A stretch of DNA of 20,407 nucleotides from a virus, in IMG/VR virus record IMGVR_UViG_3300031566_006406, positions 1-20,407 of that record; one strand, 5' to 3'. Positions within the stretch are counted from its first letter, which is position 1. Every line of letters starts with the position of its first letter. Shown here in pieces: positions 1 to 8,284 of the stretch. The translations under genes and the position numbers were made by a program. The notes below the pieces were generated by a model that was given only the letters and a program-made list of their open reading frames with translations, was not told the DNA's origin and did no database searches.

Positions 1-248
1 GGAAGAGCGTTCACATGTCCAATACGGGTGACGGATAATGCCTCCTTACCATTGCCATCCAGGTCGATGGTTCCACTGTTTTCCCGGAAGTTATGACCAA
101 CGTAGTTGTCGATCATGTCCTGAGCCTTTGGAATCAGGGTGCCCTCTAACCATGCGTTGAACGTCGCCTCAGCGGCGAAGCCCAGTTGCTGGTATAGGAT
201 GTGTCCCCCCAAATAATAGATATCCAACGTTCCGCAGTACACTGCCAT
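1..248 (-). CDS. Head-tail connector / neck-like protein, C-terminus cut by window edge
   Basis: The first 82 codons of a gene that runs off the left edge. ATG is at 248, preceded by AGAGTG about 6 nt upstream. The protein begins MAVYCGTLDIYYLGG and carries a segment of the form WLEGTLIPKAQDMIDNYVG followed by HNF. An amphipathic helix of the W(I/L)E..LIP.AQ..ID.Y.G..F type is typical of small helical neck/adaptor proteins (HK97 gp6-like) that sit between portal and tail in tailed viruses. That family call rests on pattern memory only and the C-terminus is missing. The gene is separated from the upstream acyltransferase stop (290) by 41 nt, so it could be read through from the glycan operon. 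It shows that virion genes resume on the far side of the glycan cluster. Confidence 0.6.
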   Translation of the reverse strand, partial: MAVYCGTLDIYYLGGHILYQQLGFAAEATFNAWLEGTLIPKAQDMIDNYVGHNFRENSGTIDLDGNGKEALSVTRIGHVNAL

Positions 249-289
249 GTTTTTCACTCTTCTGTCTAAACCACGAACTTTCTACATTT

Positions 290-856
290 CTACGGAATAA
301 GCTTAAGGCTCCTCATCGTTTTCCTCATGTTTCTATAGTCTCTCTGGGGAATCGCCGGATGCCCAAGCACCACTTCATTGGGTGCCACGTCCTTCATGAC
401 TAACGCCGCCATCCCTATGTGAGCTCCGTTTCCTATTGTAACCCTGTGTTGAACCGTTGCCCTTGGCTCAATCACAACGTCGTCTCCGACGTGGACGTGA
501 CCGGCGAGGTAGACGTCGGCGTTTATCTGGCACCGTTTCCCTATGTGAACGTCGTGTCCGATGACGCTATGAGTGTTTATGATGGAGCCATTTCCTATCG
601 TCGTGTCTCCGCTGAATCCTTTGTGAACCGTGACACGCTGGCTAATCGTGACGTTGTCTCCAATTACTACGCCTCCAGCGTGGGGCTTCGTCACCCATCC
701 CTGACTTTCTTTCTTGAGGCTAAATGATAATCCACCGATTATAGTGTAGTCTCGGATTATGACGTGGGAGCCCAAGCGTGTTCCGCTGTGAAGGATTACG
801 CCGTAGCCGATTTGTGCGTCCCGTGGAACTTTGACGTCAGATGCTATCAAAGGCAT
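290..856 (-). CDS. Left-handed beta-helix acyl/acetyltransferase (LpxD/PglD-like)
   Basis: A 188-residue protein built almost wholly of hexapeptide repeats ([LIV]-G-x4), visible from about residue 15 to 155 (for example IGDNVT, IGNGSI, IGKRCQ, VGDDVV, IGNGAH). This is the left-handed parallel beta-helix of trimeric acyl-CoA or acetyl-CoA transferases. IGHDVHIG at residues 99-106 contains the likely catalytic His region, as in LpxD and sugar N-acetyltransferases. The C-terminal tail GHPAIPQRDYRNMRK (165-179) resembles the LpxD tail after the last coil. It would be expected to acylate an amino or hydroxyl group on a nucleotide-linked sugar or finished glycan in the cytoplasm. The start at 856 overlaps the upstream sulfotransferase by 10 nt and has GAGGT a few nt before the ATG. 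It is the last gene of the glycan operon. Acyl chain and acceptor are unknown. Confidence 0.85.
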   Translation of the reverse strand: MPLIASDVKVPRDAQIGYGVILHSGTRLGSHVIIRDYTIIGGLSFSLKKESQGWVTKPHAGGVVIGDNVTISQRVTVHKGFSGDTTIGNGSIINTHSVIGHDVHIGKRCQINADVYLAGHVHVGDDVVIEPRATVQHRVTIGNGAHIGMAALVMKDVAPNEVVLGHPAIPQRDYRNMRKTMRSLKLIP

Positions 857-1569
857 CCAAACCTCTGTGTTGCGTCACATATCCTTTTAGGAGACAGTTT
901 CGGAATCTGGATGCTGAGGGTGGCACTGTAGTTTAAGATGGGTGGTCGCCCTGTTGCCTGATGCCTGTTTTTCATCAGGTGAATCCACTCCTCTCTATGA
1001 ATCTCTATGTCCAAGAAGTCTTCAAGTCTATCTATGACGGCGTATGGGTCTTCCATGAAGTCTCGGTAATGGATAAACAGTTTCCGTGGATAGTGTTCTA
1101 AGGCTCGACGTGTCTTCCAGTGACTCCATGCGAAGACGACGGCGAGTCGATGATATGGATCGTCTGTGTTTACTCCTCCCAATTCGGAATACTTCTTTGA
1201 TGCCTTCTCTAATATGTCCCATTCCCTGTGTTTATCTAGAACGTCGGTCATCCATCCCACGGCGGCGTAGGACTTCACGATGTCCATGATTGGACGCTCC
1301 AACACAATTACGTCTGGCTCCAGCGTCAGCATCTCTTCGATGAAGTAGGCGAAGGCGGGAAGTTTTGCCAACACGGGTTTAGATTTATCAACCTTCCCCC
1401 ATTCACGGCGTATTGTTTCTTCGTGCCACGTCTCTGGATGGTTTCTGAAGACGCCACATTCATCAGTTGGTGAACCGCCCCACAACGTGAATTCGTGTGT
1501 TGATTGTAAGAGTTTGAGCATCAACGTGCTGGCGCTTCTGCCGTGAACTATTATCGTTAGTTTATTCAC
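847..1569 (-). CDS. PAPS-dependent sulfotransferase-like protein
   Basis: A 240-residue protein with the two signature elements of the sulfotransferase fold. HGRSAST at residues 9-15 after strand 1 is the 5'-phosphosulfate loop (usual form GxxRSGTT). R92 and S100, in a segment of the form LERPIMDIVKS, match the 3'-phosphate-binding R-x7-S. Such enzymes move sulfate from PAPS to a hydroxyl or amine, here probably a sugar of the glycan made by neighbouring enzymes. No PAPS-making genes are in the window, so the host would supply the donor. The loop reads HGRSAST rather than the commoner PRSGTT, a tolerable variant. The ATG overlaps the deacetylase stop by 4 nt (ATGA), indicating translational coupling. 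Confidence 0.78.
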   Translation of the reverse strand: MNKLTIIVHGRSASTLMLKLLQSTHEFTLWGGSPTDECGVFRNHPETWHEETIRREWGKVDKSKPVLAKLPAFAYFIEEMLTLEPDVIVLERPIMDIVKSYAAVGWMTDVLDKHREWDILEKASKKYSELGGVNTDDPYHRLAVVFAWSHWKTRRALEHYPRKLFIHYRDFMEDPYAVIDRLEDFLDIEIHREEWIHLMKNRHQATGRPPILNYSATLSIQIPKLSPKRICDATQRFGCL

Positions 1570-2315
1570 TCACGCCACCACCACGGATGAGTTATCACTT
1601 GAACCGTCTTCGTGTCTGGTCTAGATATCAGCGTCTTCAAGGCGTAGGCTCCATCCCTAATTCTGGCGAGTTTAGGGAAGACGGGGTTCCATAAGTCGTG
1701 AATGGCTTTTGTCAAGATGTGCCAGTCTCCATGAGAGTCTTCAAGTAGGAAGTCTGGTGGTATTGGTAGGAATGCGGTATCTACTAAACCGTGGTCTCCT
1801 AATTTGATCCCATGAAGCGGGGTTCTAATTTTCATGGGTTTCGTTTCATACGGCGGTATGCAACCTTCAAATATCTCATAGTTTCTATGATCGATTTCAC
1901 GAGTAAGCTTGGTCCCATGTGCTGCCACACTGGAGACTTTTAATCCGCCATCTCGGAGATACTTGAGTTCACGGATTAACATTGTTTCCGGGTTTTCGCC
2001 ACTTATTTCACATACATCCACTATGTTGTTATGAAGTCCTATTTCATGCCCCATTCGCTGTATCAGACGGCATCTTCCAAAGAAGTCTATGCGGTGATAA
2101 TACACTTCCGTGTGAAGCATGTAGAACGACGCTGAGACGCCTGCATCATGAATTATCTGAGCCATTTCAACTGCTTTGTCGAAAAGGTGGTCAACGTCCA
2201 GGCGTAGGAGAATCTTCTTATCGTCGTCTCTAGCGTATTCTCTAACTGGGTAAACTGGTGCGAGACTTGTTATCTGCTCAATGAATTTGGCGAAGTCAAC
2301 TAAGGTTCCATGCAT
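1566..2315 (-). CDS. Polysaccharide deacetylase-like (NodB/CE4-type) protein
   Basis: A 249-residue protein with the outline of the NodB homology domain: LDVDH at 39-43 (catalytic Asp and metal Asp of motif 1), GHEIGLHN at 89-96 (motif 2; usually H-(S/T)-x3-H, here an HEIGLH form), and AAHG at 131-134. The C-terminus ends in a THPWWW-type segment with a conserved His-Pro. CE4-like enzymes use a divalent metal to remove N- or O-acetyl groups from sugars. No signal peptide or membrane segment is seen, so action on a cytoplasmic nucleotide-sugar or lipid-linked intermediate is more likely than on an exported polymer. The start ATG overlaps the upstream stop as TAATG. Substrate unknown. Confidence 0.75.
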   Translation of the reverse strand: MHGTLVDFAKFIEQITSLAPVYPVREYARDDDKKILLRLDVDHLFDKAVEMAQIIHDAGVSASFYMLHTEVYYHRIDFFGRCRLIQRMGHEIGLHNNIVDVCEISGENPETMLIRELKYLRDGGLKVSSVAAHGTKLTREIDHRNYEIFEGCIPPYETKPMKIRTPLHGIKLGDHGLVDTAFLPIPPDFLLEDSHGDWHILTKAIHDLWNPVFPKLARIRDGAYALKTLISRPDTKTVQVITHPWWWRE

Positions 2316-2959
2316 TACATTCTACGTCCATTGAAGCACTCAATTATAAGGGATGCCCTAGTAGTTGCCCTGTGCTGAAAGTATCTAAGCCACCGAACGT
2401 CAACGTCGAAGGTATCCATGAATTCAAGGTAAACCCGATGCTCCGAATCAAGCAGTGTGTGTTGGCTGTCCTGATAGAACACCTCATCAAACTCTATGAT
2501 GGTTCCCGGCTGAAGTCTGTCGTGGTCGGCTAAGGTGAAGAGCACATACTTCGTCGAGGAGTAGAGATCAGCGTCCAAGTGGAGGAAAGATACTTTCTCG
2601 GGATGCTCCTCTAGGAATTGTTCAAGTGTGTCCTGAAATAATCCTTCGACTAGGATAACATCACCGGGTACATACGGTGGGGCGTCGAGCATCATATGAC
2701 CCTTGGGGTAGAAGTCACTCCACCACTCTGGAAGCCCCGTGAAACAATCGAATCCATAGAACCGTTGATTAGGTTTCACTGATGCCAGGTATTTCAGTGA
2801 GTCACCTTTCCAGACTCCGAACTCAAGGAATAGACCCGGCTGTTTAGCCTGTCCAACTGAGTATTTCAACAGTTCAAATCTGGATGACGTAAGTTGGTTC
2901 TTCGTGAAGTGTTTAGCGACGAATGCGTCTACGAGTTTCTGCCCCTCAGTTAATAACAT
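2315..2959 (-). CDS. TylF/MycF-type SAM-dependent O-methyltransferase
   Basis: The frame is open from 3010, but the better start is the ATG at 2959: it overlaps the upstream stop as TAATG and has GGAG 8 nt before it, giving 214 residues. Motifs (numbered from that start): LEFGVWKG at 45-52 (SAM-binding loop I), FDCFTGLPEWW at 70-80 (the FDxFEGLPE element), LHLDADLYSST at 126-136 (metal- and substrate-binding acidic motif) and IEFDE at 155-159. These are hallmarks of the macrocin O-methyltransferase family, Mg-dependent enzymes that methylate hydroxyls of deoxysugars. In this operon it would cap a sugar of the viral glycan. Family confidence is high; the position methylated cannot be told. Confidence 0.88.
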   Translation of the reverse strand: MLLTEGQKLVDAFVAKHFTKNQLTSSRFELLKYSVGQAKQPGLFLEFGVWKGDSLKYLASVKPNQRFYGFDCFTGLPEWWSDFYPKGHMMLDAPPYVPGDVILVEGLFQDTLEQFLEEHPEKVSFLHLDADLYSSTKYVLFTLADHDRLQPGTIIEFDEVFYQDSQHTLLDSEHRVYLEFMDTFDVDVRWLRYFQHRATTRASLIIECFNGRRM

Positions 2960-4218
2960 TATTGATGCTCCATGAAGTACACTAATCCATGTTTCAACAG
3001 TACGCCCCACTTGGATGGAGCAAGCACATATCCTCCATCGTCGAGTCCCGGATCATAATCGTAAATTGGCAAATGTTCTCCTATAATGTTTTTCAGTTCT
3101 TTTCCCATCCAGATATGTTTAAACACATTCTCGTTGGCGCCCTCAACCCACGTCTCATAAGGTTCACCACGTAGTTTCTTCTTCACGGCTCTATCAGCAC
3201 CTATATGTCGATGATAGAATGATGTATCCAGTGGGTTATCCTTGTAGGGAACCAAGCCGATTTCCGTGGGGTCTCGACCATCCGCCGTCAAGTTCAGGGC
3301 GGTTCTACTACACTTCGAACAGTGATTACAGTACGGCACCCCGCGGTCACAGGAGCGTTGAAGGTGTTTAAGTTTCGGGTATCTCTCTGAAAACAGTTTC
3401 TGGGAACCGTATTCTGTCACCGCACGAAGAGGAGAGGAAAGTTTAATACCTGTTGCTTTTGTGAAGTAGTCCGCCGAGAATATGGATTCTGGCGCACATG
3501 CAGGTGCCATCTTTTCGGCGTGAAACTTGGAGTTGTGAATCTCAGTTGCTCCGAGGATTACGTCGGAGTCGTATGCGTAGGCAAGGGGGAGTCCATAGAA
3601 GTATGGGTAGAAACCAACATTTATCAGTGGTTTTCCCATGTACTCATGGGGTCGTATGTCAAAGAAGTTGGTTAACACTATGTTTGGTTCAACTCCTTTA
3701 ATGTTGGTTAGTTTTCGTGCTACTTCCATGCGTTCCGTCCAAGCATTCTGAGATGTGTGAACCCCAACGGTGAATCCCCTGGTCTCGAACCCCATCTCCG
3801 TAGATAGTGAAAGAGAGTTCAAGGCGTCCTTCCCGAAGCCGTTAGACACCAATACAGGGCCATCCTCTTCAGGAGGATCATCATCCGCCGTTTTCAACAT
3901 GTAGATTTGAGGAATTCCATTTAGAGTTAAAACATCGTCGTAGATTGTTCCACAACACCCTTTTGAGGAGTACGCCATTTTAAGGTGGTTCTCTATGCAC
4001 TTCTTTTCCTTTAGCGTTAACTCGTCGAATATTATTGGAGAGTTCTGGTATAGGAAGGTATCGAACATTATCATGGCGAAGGTGAAGTTGGCGACGTGTC
4101 TCGGAGTCTTAGAGATGTCAACATCATATTTAATCCATAGTTCGTGTCCTTTGAAGCATGGAACCTCATAAGTCCATTTAAATCGAAGCGTGTTTTCTCT
4201 TACTTCTGTTTCTATCAC
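2959..4218 (-). CDS. MurL-like ATP pyrophosphatase (PP-loop) protein with Cys cluster
   Basis: A 419-residue protein starting at GTG, overlapping the upstream stop as GTGA. It has a distinct N-terminal domain (about 1-120), then a PP-loop of the form SNGFGKDA at 125-132 (usual [SG]GGKDS; the final Ser is Ala here), and a late Cys cluster C290, C297, C300, C303 that could hold zinc. An N-terminal beta domain, a mid-protein GxGKDS loop and a C-terminal CxxC motif recall MurL, the ATP-using epimerase that acts on the terminal Glu of UDP-MurNAc-Ala-Glu, and more distantly QueC-like enzymes. These adenylate a carboxyl group. It sits directly after a second PP-loop protein (asparagine-synthase-like), suggesting two ATP-driven carboxylate or amide steps. 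The MurL relation is from recalled architecture and is unproven; substrate unknown. Confidence 0.6.
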   Translation of the reverse strand: MIETEVRENTLRFKWTYEVPCFKGHELWIKYDVDISKTPRHVANFTFAMIMFDTFLYQNSPIIFDELTLKEKKCIENHLKMAYSSKGCCGTIYDDVLTLNGIPQIYMLKTADDDPPEEDGPVLVSNGFGKDALNSLSLSTEMGFETRGFTVGVHTSQNAWTERMEVARKLTNIKGVEPNIVLTNFFDIRPHEYMGKPLINVGFYPYFYGLPLAYAYDSDVILGATEIHNSKFHAEKMAPACAPESIFSADYFTKATGIKLSSPLRAVTEYGSQKLFSERYPKLKHLQRSCDRGVPYCNHCSKCSRTALNLTADGRDPTEIGLVPYKDNPLDTSFYHRHIGADRAVKKKLRGEPYETWVEGANENVFKHIWMGKELKNIIGEHLPIYDYDPGLDDGGYVLAPSKWGVLLKHGLVYFMEHQ

Positions 4219-5327
4219 TTCACGTCAACGCCGACGTCTACCAAATGCTCTACGAGTGATGCCAGCGACCATTGTGCCCACCACTGGTTGTACGCCATCA
4301 ACGCCATGTTAACCGACACGTTGAATTTTCTCGTCTTTCCATACCACGATGTGTTGTAATCCGTCACCGTTCTCTGAAAATGGTTTTGAGGCACCGGAAT
4401 TATCGTGTGATTCAATCTGGGAAACTTGGATAAGTTAGGACACACATACTTCATCATTCTTTCTCTAATGTTAACCGAGTTTCCAGAAAGGTAAACCTTA
4501 GAACTCACCGCGAAGGCGATTGTCTCTGGATTCACCAGAGGCTGTACGAACTCGAAGTCAAATGCGGCGCCGTGTTGAGCGTTAATGCAGTTATAGAAGA
4601 ATTCAAGGAACACATTCTCAAATGGTTGCCCACTTATCAGCGACTTGAATAACTCGTTAAACCAAGACGCCGCCCACACCTGCACTCGTTCCGGATTCTT
4701 CGGTATCACATCTTTCATTTGAAGCATTCGGAAGCCCCAGTCCGGATTGTTTATGGGATACCCTGAGACGCCGTTTAATCCCTTCCACGCATAACTAAAA
4801 TCCAGCCCATACTTGAAATATTCATCGTCCTTTGGCAGTGGATGAAAGTTCTCTATGTTCCATCCCTCCGCAGCAACTATTTTCTCAGCCAAATCGTTTT
4901 CATGTCCCCAGCACACTAGGGATACGTCGCCCAACCACTCGTCTCCACGTTCCCCGTAGATTTCACGGATGATTGAAGTCATCATGCGACTATCAAATCC
5001 AGAGGAGTGCTGTATGACGTGATGCTTCGACGGACTCCATGTATCCTCTATATATTTCTTAAGCGTCTCTTTTATGCCGGCGAAAAAGTCTTTCTCATCC
5101 ATCGTGGCTTTTTCCGGGGTATGAACTGCATCCACGAGTTCTGGATACGCTTCTCGATAGGAGACTATTTCCACTTCGTTGAAGATGGTTATGGGATCGG
5201 CTACGAAGTATTGTTTACAGTGGTAATTAGAATTTATGGTAGCGTGATCGTCTATAACGTTGTAGATTTTAGAGTCCACCACGCCAGTTTCCACGTTCCG
5301 GTATTTAATGCATAGTATAGCGGTCAT
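4215..5327 (-). CDS. Asparagine-synthase-like amidotransferase domain protein, no glutaminase domain
   Basis: The frame is open from 5363, but the ATG at 5327 is preferred: it overlaps the upstream radical SAM stop (ATGA) and has GAGGT 8 nt before it, giving 370 residues. SSGFDS at 108-113 is the PP-loop of the asparagine synthase C-terminal domain (usual SGGxDS), followed by RMM instead of the common xxI. The first hundred residues do not begin with the Cys2 of a class II glutaminase, so ammonia or another amine must come from elsewhere, or the enzyme forms another bond. Relatives in sugar clusters (WbpG-type, beta-lactam synthetase-type) adenylate a carboxylate and attach an amine. Frame overlap with the MurL-like gene implies coupled expression. 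Substrate unknown. Confidence 0.7.
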   Translation of the reverse strand: MTAILCIKYRNVETGVVDSKIYNVIDDHATINSNYHCKQYFVADPITIFNEVEIVSYREAYPELVDAVHTPEKATMDEKDFFAGIKETLKKYIEDTWSPSKHHVIQHSSGFDSRMMTSIIREIYGERGDEWLGDVSLVCWGHENDLAEKIVAAEGWNIENFHPLPKDDEYFKYGLDFSYAWKGLNGVSGYPINNPDWGFRMLQMKDVIPKNPERVQVWAASWFNELFKSLISGQPFENVFLEFFYNCINAQHGAAFDFEFVQPLVNPETIAFAVSSKVYLSGNSVNIRERMMKYVCPNLSKFPRLNHTIIPVPQNHFQRTVTDYNTSWYGKTRKFNVSVNMALMAYNQWWAQWSLASLVEHLVDVGVDVK

Positions 5328-6172
5328 AGATTGTACCTCTGAGGAGCCCTTTTCGTCTTGCAAATGTGGCAGAGATAAGGCATTCTGTTTCCGGTTTTAT
5401 GGGATTGCCTGAGCCGGTCATACTCTTTTCCCTCGTAATACAGTTCCTTCACGGTATTGTCATGAAGGTTTCCCGAAGTGTAGATGTGGAACCAGTCACG
5501 GCAGCATAGCACCATGTCTCCGTTGCTCTTCACCGAAAGATAGTTGTATGGAAACGGGCAGTCTAATATTGGACGTCCAATAACGTAAGGCGTCTCCCGA
5601 AGCTCCGTAGGAGGCGGAATATCCACTTCAGGAGCAGACGTTACGACGTCAACACGCTTACGCCAGAAATCCTTAGCCTGATTAATGTAGGGGCGGTTTT
5701 CCTTGGTTTCACACATGCGAACCGTCGTCAACGTCTTGTATCCCCCCTTGGTTCTCATCCGCTGGAAGCGGTTCACATTCTCCAAAAGAATGTCCCACTT
5801 CAAAGGTGGACGGAAGTATTCATATTTCTCCTTCGTCATGTCGTCGACGCTGAATATTAGGCGCCACATCCCAGTGTCTAGGAGCGCCTGAGATAGTTCC
5901 TCGGTGAGCAAGGCTCCATTCGTGTAGAACACGACGTCGTGCTTCTTAGCGGCGTACTCCACGGCTTCAACGATGTGAGGATACAGCAACGGCTCACCGA
6001 ATCCCTGAGTCTGAACTACCTTCGCCTCCGGGCACTGGTCGATGATGCTTTTAAACAAGTCTAGGTCCATGTCACATGGTGGTAAAGCGTGTTCACGGGC
6101 GCAGAATATGCAGTTAGCATTGCACCGGTTCGTGGTTTCAAGCCATAGATGCTTAAGTTTTATTTCTTTCAT
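5324..6172 (-). CDS. Radical SAM protein with SPASM-type C-terminal cluster (first)
   Basis: The start taken is the ATG at 6172, which overlaps the upstream glycosyltransferase stop (ATGA); a TTG two codons earlier (6178) also fits. It has 282 residues. C17-x3-C21-x2-C24 in a segment RCNANCIFC ligates the SAM [4Fe-4S] cluster, and GFGEPLL at 57-63 is the GGE-type SAM-binding motif. The C-terminal part holds C205, C223, C224, C268 and C271 in the pattern of a SPASM/twitch auxiliary cluster. SPASM proteins modify peptides or sugars by radical chemistry (dehydrogenation, epimerisation, C-C or thioether bonds). Inside a glycan operon a sugar or aminosugar substrate is more likely than a peptide; no clear precursor peptide is present. 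The second radical SAM gene (11294-12454) shares the layout. Confidence 0.85.
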   Translation of the reverse strand: MKEIKLKHLWLETTNRCNANCIFCAREHALPPCDMDLDLFKSIIDQCPEAKVVQTQGFGEPLLYPHIVEAVEYAAKKHDVVFYTNGALLTEELSQALLDTGMWRLIFSVDDMTKEKYEYFRPPLKWDILLENVNRFQRMRTKGGYKTLTTVRMCETKENRPYINQAKDFWRKRVDVVTSAPEVDIPPPTELRETPYVIGRPILDCPFPYNYLSVKSNGDMVLCCRDWFHIYTSGNLHDNTVKELYYEGKEYDRLRQSHKTGNRMPYLCHICKTKRAPQRYNL

Positions 6173-6915
6173 TTCCAAGGTGGCTCCGGGTGGTGAATTA
6201 TTCCATCTGTTGAAACATGAGGCAGATACACCGATGGTTGATAGTACACGTACAATCCCTGCTTCTCCAATCCCTCAATTATGGACAGATGAATCTCGAA
6301 TGGTTCAAGATATAAACTACACTTTCCCGCTGCCTCACGAGGCATCAACCAGACATGCCCCGTCAACTGGCACCGAGTCGGCTTCTTCGCGTTCACGATG
6401 TTCATAGGCCACGGACTTTCCACTTTGGAACGTATGATGAAGGGCCGAGGCTCACGACGTGGCAGGCTTCCACCAATCCATCCTGCGGGGTAATTCTCAG
6501 CCACTTTCAAGTATTCGTGTATGACGTTAGGGGGAGCGACGGCGTCTGAATACCACATTAACACGTAGTCATGCGTGTTTTCCCTTATCAACGGGAAGAA
6601 GATGTTGTTCCAGATGAAGAGCCATGCACTTATTCGTGGTTCTCCATAGGTGAGGTCTTTCCAGTATTCTCCCGCGGGTCTCTTCTTTACGGGTCCAAGT
6701 ATCATCACGGGGTTAAGTGTCAAGCTGTTGAAGGTGAAGGTGTGCTCTGCTTCTCGGAGGAGTGCAAGGGTGTTGTCACTTGAATCGTTTTCCAGCCAGT
6801 AAACGTCTACGAGTTCTGGTGGGTAGTCTAGTTTTCGGAGGGCTTCAAGGTAATGGGGTACAGAGTGTTCTTCATTTCTAAACGGTGATATTAAGAGTAT
6901 TCTGGGAAGCGTCAT
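6169..6915 (-). CDS. GT-A fold glycosyltransferase, Anp1/GT62-like or GT2
   Basis: A 248-residue protein with a nucleotide-sugar-binding start: ILLISPFRNEE near residues 6-16, ENDSSDNT at 42-49 (the typical xDxSxD of GT-A enzymes) and YSDAVAPPNVI around 122-132, in the place of the DxD metal motif. The acidic triad reads SDA, so one Asp of DxD is absent. The segment WLEND..D.T..LLR is like Anp1-type mannosyltransferases. The start ATG overlaps the preceding stop (ATGA). No membrane segment is seen; it likely acts on the cytoplasmic side or on a soluble acceptor. It resembles the product at 13669-14454 in general plan but is not an obvious duplicate. Confidence 0.75.
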   Translation of the reverse strand: MTLPRILLISPFRNEEHSVPHYLEALRKLDYPPELVDVYWLENDSSDNTLALLREAEHTFTFNSLTLNPVMILGPVKKRPAGEYWKDLTYGEPRISAWLFIWNNIFFPLIRENTHDYVLMWYSDAVAPPNVIHEYLKVAENYPAGWIGGSLPRREPRPFIIRSKVESPWPMNIVNAKKPTRCQLTGHVWLMPREAAGKCSLYLEPFEIHLSIIEGLEKQGLYVYYQPSVYLPHVSTDGIIHHPEPPWK

Positions 6916-7706
6916 TCTGGCATCATTTTCTCCGCGTAGTGTCTTGGGTGTTCCCCCCAGTTTCGGATGTCCTTACGTTCCACCGCCCTGAACTTTACGG
7001 TGTTCATCTCAGGTCGAAAGAGGGAATGGTAATGAAGCAGTTTTATCTTTAGTTTCACATCCCATTCCTTCCAATCTACACCAGCGGAGTAATGCCCGCT
7101 TGGAGGCGTGAAGCCAATCCATCCCTGCTCGGTTTGAAGTTCTAGTCGATTGTCGTGAATTGGCGCCCCCGTGTGGCGGACTGGGTGAATGTTGTGAACT
7201 ATACGGTTCTTCCAGTTTATGGAGTGAACAGTTGGTTCTCCGCCTGGGCGGAAGCATTCCGGTATCACGCTGAAGAGTTGGAAGTATCCGGCTGTGTCCT
7301 TGTCTTCCTTCGCTCGTTCCAAGGCGGTTTCCTCGAACTCCATGAGTTTCCGATTTGTGTCTGGGTAACTATCGCCGTACAGTGCTTCGTCTAATGCTCC
7401 TTCTATCCACGTTGCGTCTTTGAAGAATTGTAGAACTCTGTTTCTAATTGTTGGTTGTCCATAGTGGTTGAACTGGTCCCGTTTTGTGGAGTGGTGAATC
7501 TTCTCGAATTGGCTGGGGAGAACCACGATTTTCACGTCGTAGTAGTCTATGTATCTGGCAACTGTTTCGTATAGGTACTGTGAGTCTTCTAGGCTCCAGT
7601 TCTGGTTCTGTATCAGGATTTCGTCGATGCATGGGATGTGGCAGTAGTGGTTGAGCCATGCTTCTAGGAATGGTTTATCATAATAATAGAGTGTATATAT
7701 AATCAT
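6912..7706 (-). CDS. Glycosyltransferase-like protein (GT2/GT92 clan)
   Basis: A 264-residue protein. The N-terminus has a short strand IIYTLYYYDKP, then FLEAWLNHY and DEILIQNQN, the pattern of the 'glycosyl transferase family 2_4'/GT92 clan (NE..yl.eWl.yH....d.i.iydN). TWIEGALDE at 99-107 is where these enzymes carry W(I/V)...D.DE, the metal-binding acidic motif; here one Asp of the triplet appears to be Ala/Leu. It contains many aromatic and His residues. The start ATG overlaps the methyltransferase stop as TAATG, so expression is coupled. The likely role is addition of one sugar to the viral glycan. The family call is moderate because the acidic motif is atypical. Confidence 0.55.
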   Translation of the reverse strand: MIIYTLYYYDKPFLEAWLNHYCHIPCIDEILIQNQNWSLEDSQYLYETVARYIDYYDVKIVVLPSQFEKIHHSTKRDQFNHYGQPTIRNRVLQFFKDATWIEGALDEALYGDSYPDTNRKLMEFEETALERAKEDKDTAGYFQLFSVIPECFRPGGEPTVHSINWKNRIVHNIHPVRHTGAPIHDNRLELQTEQGWIGFTPPSGHYSAGVDWKEWDVKLKIKLLHYHSLFRPEMNTVKFRAVERKDIRNWGEHPRHYAEKMMPE

Positions 7707-8284
7707 TACCTGTTCTCCAACATGAATAGTGTTTGGTGAGTGTGAACTTCAGGTATGTTTATTTCATTTAGCTTCGTGAAGCCGTATCGTTCACATGTTT
7801 TCAAGAACCATTTACGTTCATGTGTAATCCAATTATGAATTTGTGAAACACCAACAACCCCACTCTCAAAGATGCTAATTAAAGCGATCCCTTTTGGACG
7901 TAATACCCGGTGAAACTGTGGTAGTAGTTTCTCTATGTGTTCTTTGTGAAGGTGTGTAAACACGCTGTAACAGATAATTGTGTCAAAGTCGTTTGGGATA
8001 AAGGGAACTATGAAGTCTTTAATGCATATCAAAGGTACATGTGGGCGACTTGCCCGAAACAGTTGAAGGTACCTAGTTGAAATGTCAACTCCTACGTAGT
8101 AGTCGAATGGTTGAAGCCCTCTATATAGTCTTCCAACACCACATCCGAAGTCAAGCACCCTTCCCTTTGGACGGTCTACGAACTCGCTTATTCGATGCCC
8201 TATATCCAAATCACTAAGAGGTCCAACGCTTGTGGTGGACATGTTTTCCCAGTATTTAATCTGGTCTTCAATAGTCCTAAACAT
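7706..8284 (-). CDS. Class I SAM-dependent methyltransferase
   Basis: The frame is open from a GTG at 8302; the ATG at 8284 is preferred (192 residues, 8-nt overlap with the nucleotidyltransferase stop), though neither has a strong ribosome site. VLDFGCGVG at 43-51 is motif I of the Rossmann methyltransferase fold, GVDIS at 65-69 is motif II with the acidic residue for the SAM ribose, and FDTIICYSVFTHL followed by VLRPKG are motifs post-I and III of Methyltransf_11/25-type enzymes. Acceptors in such clusters are usually sugar hydroxyls or carboxyls. It is the second methyltransferase of the operon, of a different family from the TylF-like one, so two distinct methylations are possible. Substrate unknown. 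Confidence 0.85.
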   Translation of the reverse strand: MFRTIEDQIKYWENMSTTSVGPLSDLDIGHRISEFVDRPKGRVLDFGCGVGRLYRGLQPFDYYVGVDISTRYLQLFRASRPHVPLICIKDFIVPFIPNDFDTIICYSVFTHLHKEHIEKLLPQFHRVLRPKGIALISIFESGVVGVSQIHNWITHERKWFLKTCERYGFTKLNEINIPEVHTHQTLFMLENR

